DNA from: Rhodoligotrophos sp. CJ14
Lineage (GTDB): Bacteria; Pseudomonadota; Alphaproteobacteria; Rhizobiales; Im1
Assembly: GCF_038811545.1 (NCBI RefSeq)
Contig: NZ_CP133319.1
Location: forward strand, 4,228,001-4,292,000
Length of the DNA: 64,000 nucleotides
Direction: 5' to 3'
How positions within the stretch are numbered: the first letter of the stretch is position 1; each line of letters starts with the position of its first letter. Below are positions 62,755 to 64,000 of the stretch, piece by piece. A program made the position numbers and the translations under genes. The notes beneath the pieces were generated by a model, which did no database searches, had not been told where the DNA came from, and worked only from the letters and a program-made list of their open reading frames with translations.

Positions 62755-63975
62755 TTACTGAGACGATGCCTTTTTCAGCAGCGGGCAGGGGCTCTGGTCG
62801 AGCGGCCGGAAGGCCTCGTCACCCGGAATGGTCGCGACCACCTTGTAATAGTCGTAAGGCGCTTTCGATTCGGCCGGTGACTTGACCTGGACCAGATACA
62901 TGTCGTGGATCGTCCGGCCATCCTCGCGGATCGAGCCTTTGCCGAACAGGGCATCTTCCGTCGGCATCGACTTCATCTGGGCAACCACCGCTGCACCGTC
63001 CCGCGCCTTCTCCTTGTCCATGGCCGCAATCGCCTTCATCCAGTGCAGCATGGAGGCATAGGTGCCGGCCTGGTTCATGGTCGGAAACTTGCCGTCATTC
63101 TGCGCGGCGAAAGCCTTGCCGAACGCCCGCGTCCCGTCATTCAGGTCCCAGTAGAAGGCGGTGGTCAGCATCAGACCCTGGGCGATATCGAGCCCGAGCG
63201 CATGAATGTCCGAGATGAAGGACAAGAGGCTCACGAGCTTCTGGCCGCCCGTGGTGATGCCGAATTCCGACGCTTGCTTGACGGAGTTGATTGTATCGCC
63301 GCCCGAATTGGCGAGCGCGATCACCTGTGCGCCGCTGCCCTGCGCCTGCAGCAGGAAGGACGAGAAGTCCTGAGTCTGGAACGGCGCGAGCGTATGCCCG
63401 ACCACCTCGCCCCCATTGGCTTTCACCACTTCGGCCGCATCGCGCTCGAGCGCATGGCCGAAGGCATAGTCGGCAGTCAGGAAATACCAGCTCTTCTGCC
63501 CCTGATTAATCATCGCGCGCGCCGTGCCATTGGCGAGCGCCCAGGTGTCATAGGTCCAATGCACGGTATTCGGCGTGCAGGCCTTGCCGGTGAGATCCGA
63601 GGTACCGGCGCTCGCCACCAGGAAGACCTTGTTCTTCTCGCGCGTGATTTCGGCAACGGCGAGCGCGACCGACGAGGTCGGCACGTCCACGACCGCATCC
63701 ACATGCTCGATATCGTACCAGCGGCGCACGATACCAGAGCCGATATCCGGCTTGTTCTGATGGTCCGCGGCAACCACCTCGACCTTGAACCCGTGCTTTT
63801 CCGGTTGGAAGTCCTTGACTGCCATATTGGCGGCGACCACCGCCCCTGGCCCGGCGATATCGGCATAAAGGCCGGATTGGTCGTTCAATACCCCGATACG
63901 GAAGACCGGCAGCTCCTCGGCCATGGCACTCGTCATGCCACCGAGCAGGATGGCTGCAATCAGGCCCAATCTCAT
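62755..63975 (-). CDS. Branched-chain amino-acid-type ABC substrate-binding protein
   Basis: A 406-aa LivJ-type periplasmic binding protein with signal peptide MRLGLIAAILLGGMTSAMA and GGGAGAGAGATC upstream. The mature start is FRIGVLNDQSGLYADIAGPGAVVA. The conserved SYFLTADYAFGHALERDA-like segment and VASAGTSDLTG are present. No permease or ATPase for it is in the window; they may lie further upstream of its start, or it may share the importer encoded elsewhere. It is the first gene of the MFS-hydratase-ligase group by orientation. Confidence 0.92.
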   Translation of the reverse strand: MRLGLIAAILLGGMTSAMAEELPVFRIGVLNDQSGLYADIAGPGAVVAANMAVKDFQPEKHGFKVEVVAADHQNKPDIGSGIVRRWYDIEHVDAVVDVPTSSVALAVAEITREKNKVFLVASAGTSDLTGKACTPNTVHWTYDTWALANGTARAMINQGQKSWYFLTADYAFGHALERDAAEVVKANGGEVVGHTLAPFQTQDFSSFLLQAQGSGAQVIALANSGGDTINSVKQASEFGITTGGQKLVSLLSFISDIHALGLDIAQGLMLTTAFYWDLNDGTRAFGKAFAAQNDGKFPTMNQAGTYASMLHWMKAIAAMDKEKARDGAAVVAQMKSMPTEDALFGKGSIREDGRTIHDMYLVQVKSPAESKAPYDYYKVVATIPGDEAFRPLDQSPCPLLKKASSQ

Positions 63976-64000
63976 GATCTCTCTCCCTAAGGAGTTTCCC

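Noticed and set aside
1-64000. tRNA, rRNA, CRISPR arrays, insertion sequences and prophage genes
   Set aside because: No tRNA-like cloverleaf, spaced direct-repeat array, transposase or integrase motif, or terminal inverted repeats were seen on reading; small structured RNAs could have been missed.

Overview
The window is about 64 kb of GC-rich, densely coded bacterial chromosome, most likely from an alphaproteobacterium (Hyphomicrobiales or Rhodospirillales relatives are my guess). Three independent signs point there: a GAAC-N7-GAAC box (alphaproteobacterial LexA/SOS consensus) at 21575-21589, sites matching the EcfG general-stress promoter consensus GGAAC-N16/17-CGTT at 37224-37248 (+) and 26816-26841 (-), and an HWE-type histidine kinase. 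I see about 57 protein genes and no rRNA, tRNA, CRISPR array, insertion sequence or prophage. Both ends are cut: the first gene lacks its 5' part, and the last substrate-binding gene has no permease partner inside the window.

Region 1 (1-13250, all +) is a long catabolic operon: an SDR, a Leu/Ile/Val-type substrate-binding protein, an acyl-CoA synthetase, a second SDR, two paired acyl-CoA dehydrogenases, an enoyl-CoA hydratase-fold protein, a VOC protein, a complete LivHMGF-type ABC transporter and a GMC oxidoreductase. Many start and stop codons overlap. It reads as uptake, CoA activation and beta-oxidation-like breakdown of one organic acid, identity unknown.

Region 2 (13292-39920) is mixed housekeeping and stress functions: a chloroperoxidase-like hydrolase, an XRE regulator with a SulP transporter, a methyltransferase, a streptomycin-kinase-like phosphotransferase, a MaoC dehydratase, a glycosyltransferase, a lipid kinase, an SOS-boxed radical SAM plus DUF4130-UdgX pair, SelO, an AlkB-like dioxygenase, hydrolases, a QacA/SmvA-type efflux pump, a DUF2161 nuclease-like protein that appears to start at CTG, a thioredoxin-reductase-like flavoprotein, a metallo-beta-lactamase-fold hydrolase, an Mfd-like helicase with a changed RNA-polymerase-interaction motif, and an HWE kinase with its receiver protein.

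Region 3 (39924-49788) has a TetR regulator divergent from a 4-hydroxybutyryl-CoA dehydratase/HpaB-family protein that lacks two cluster ligands, and a minus-strand operon with a polyamine-type ABC importer (permeases fused), a creatinase-like M24 protein and a DAO-family FAD oxidoreductase, divergent from an IclR regulator.

Region 4 (49819-63975, mostly -) is a second acid-degradation locus: a TRAP transporter, a kinase of the LvaA/ACAD10 type with a small partner, an acyl-CoA synthetase, an ACAD10/11-like dehydrogenase and a CrtC/AttH-like protein, then a divergent TetR regulator and a second group of CoA ligase, enoyl-CoA hydratase, MFS transporter and binding protein. The gene set resembles the levulinate (lva) logic, in which a hydroxyacyl-CoA is phosphorylated and then dephosphorylated to an enoyl-CoA. 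The most interesting single item is the SOS-boxed radical SAM/UdgX operon.
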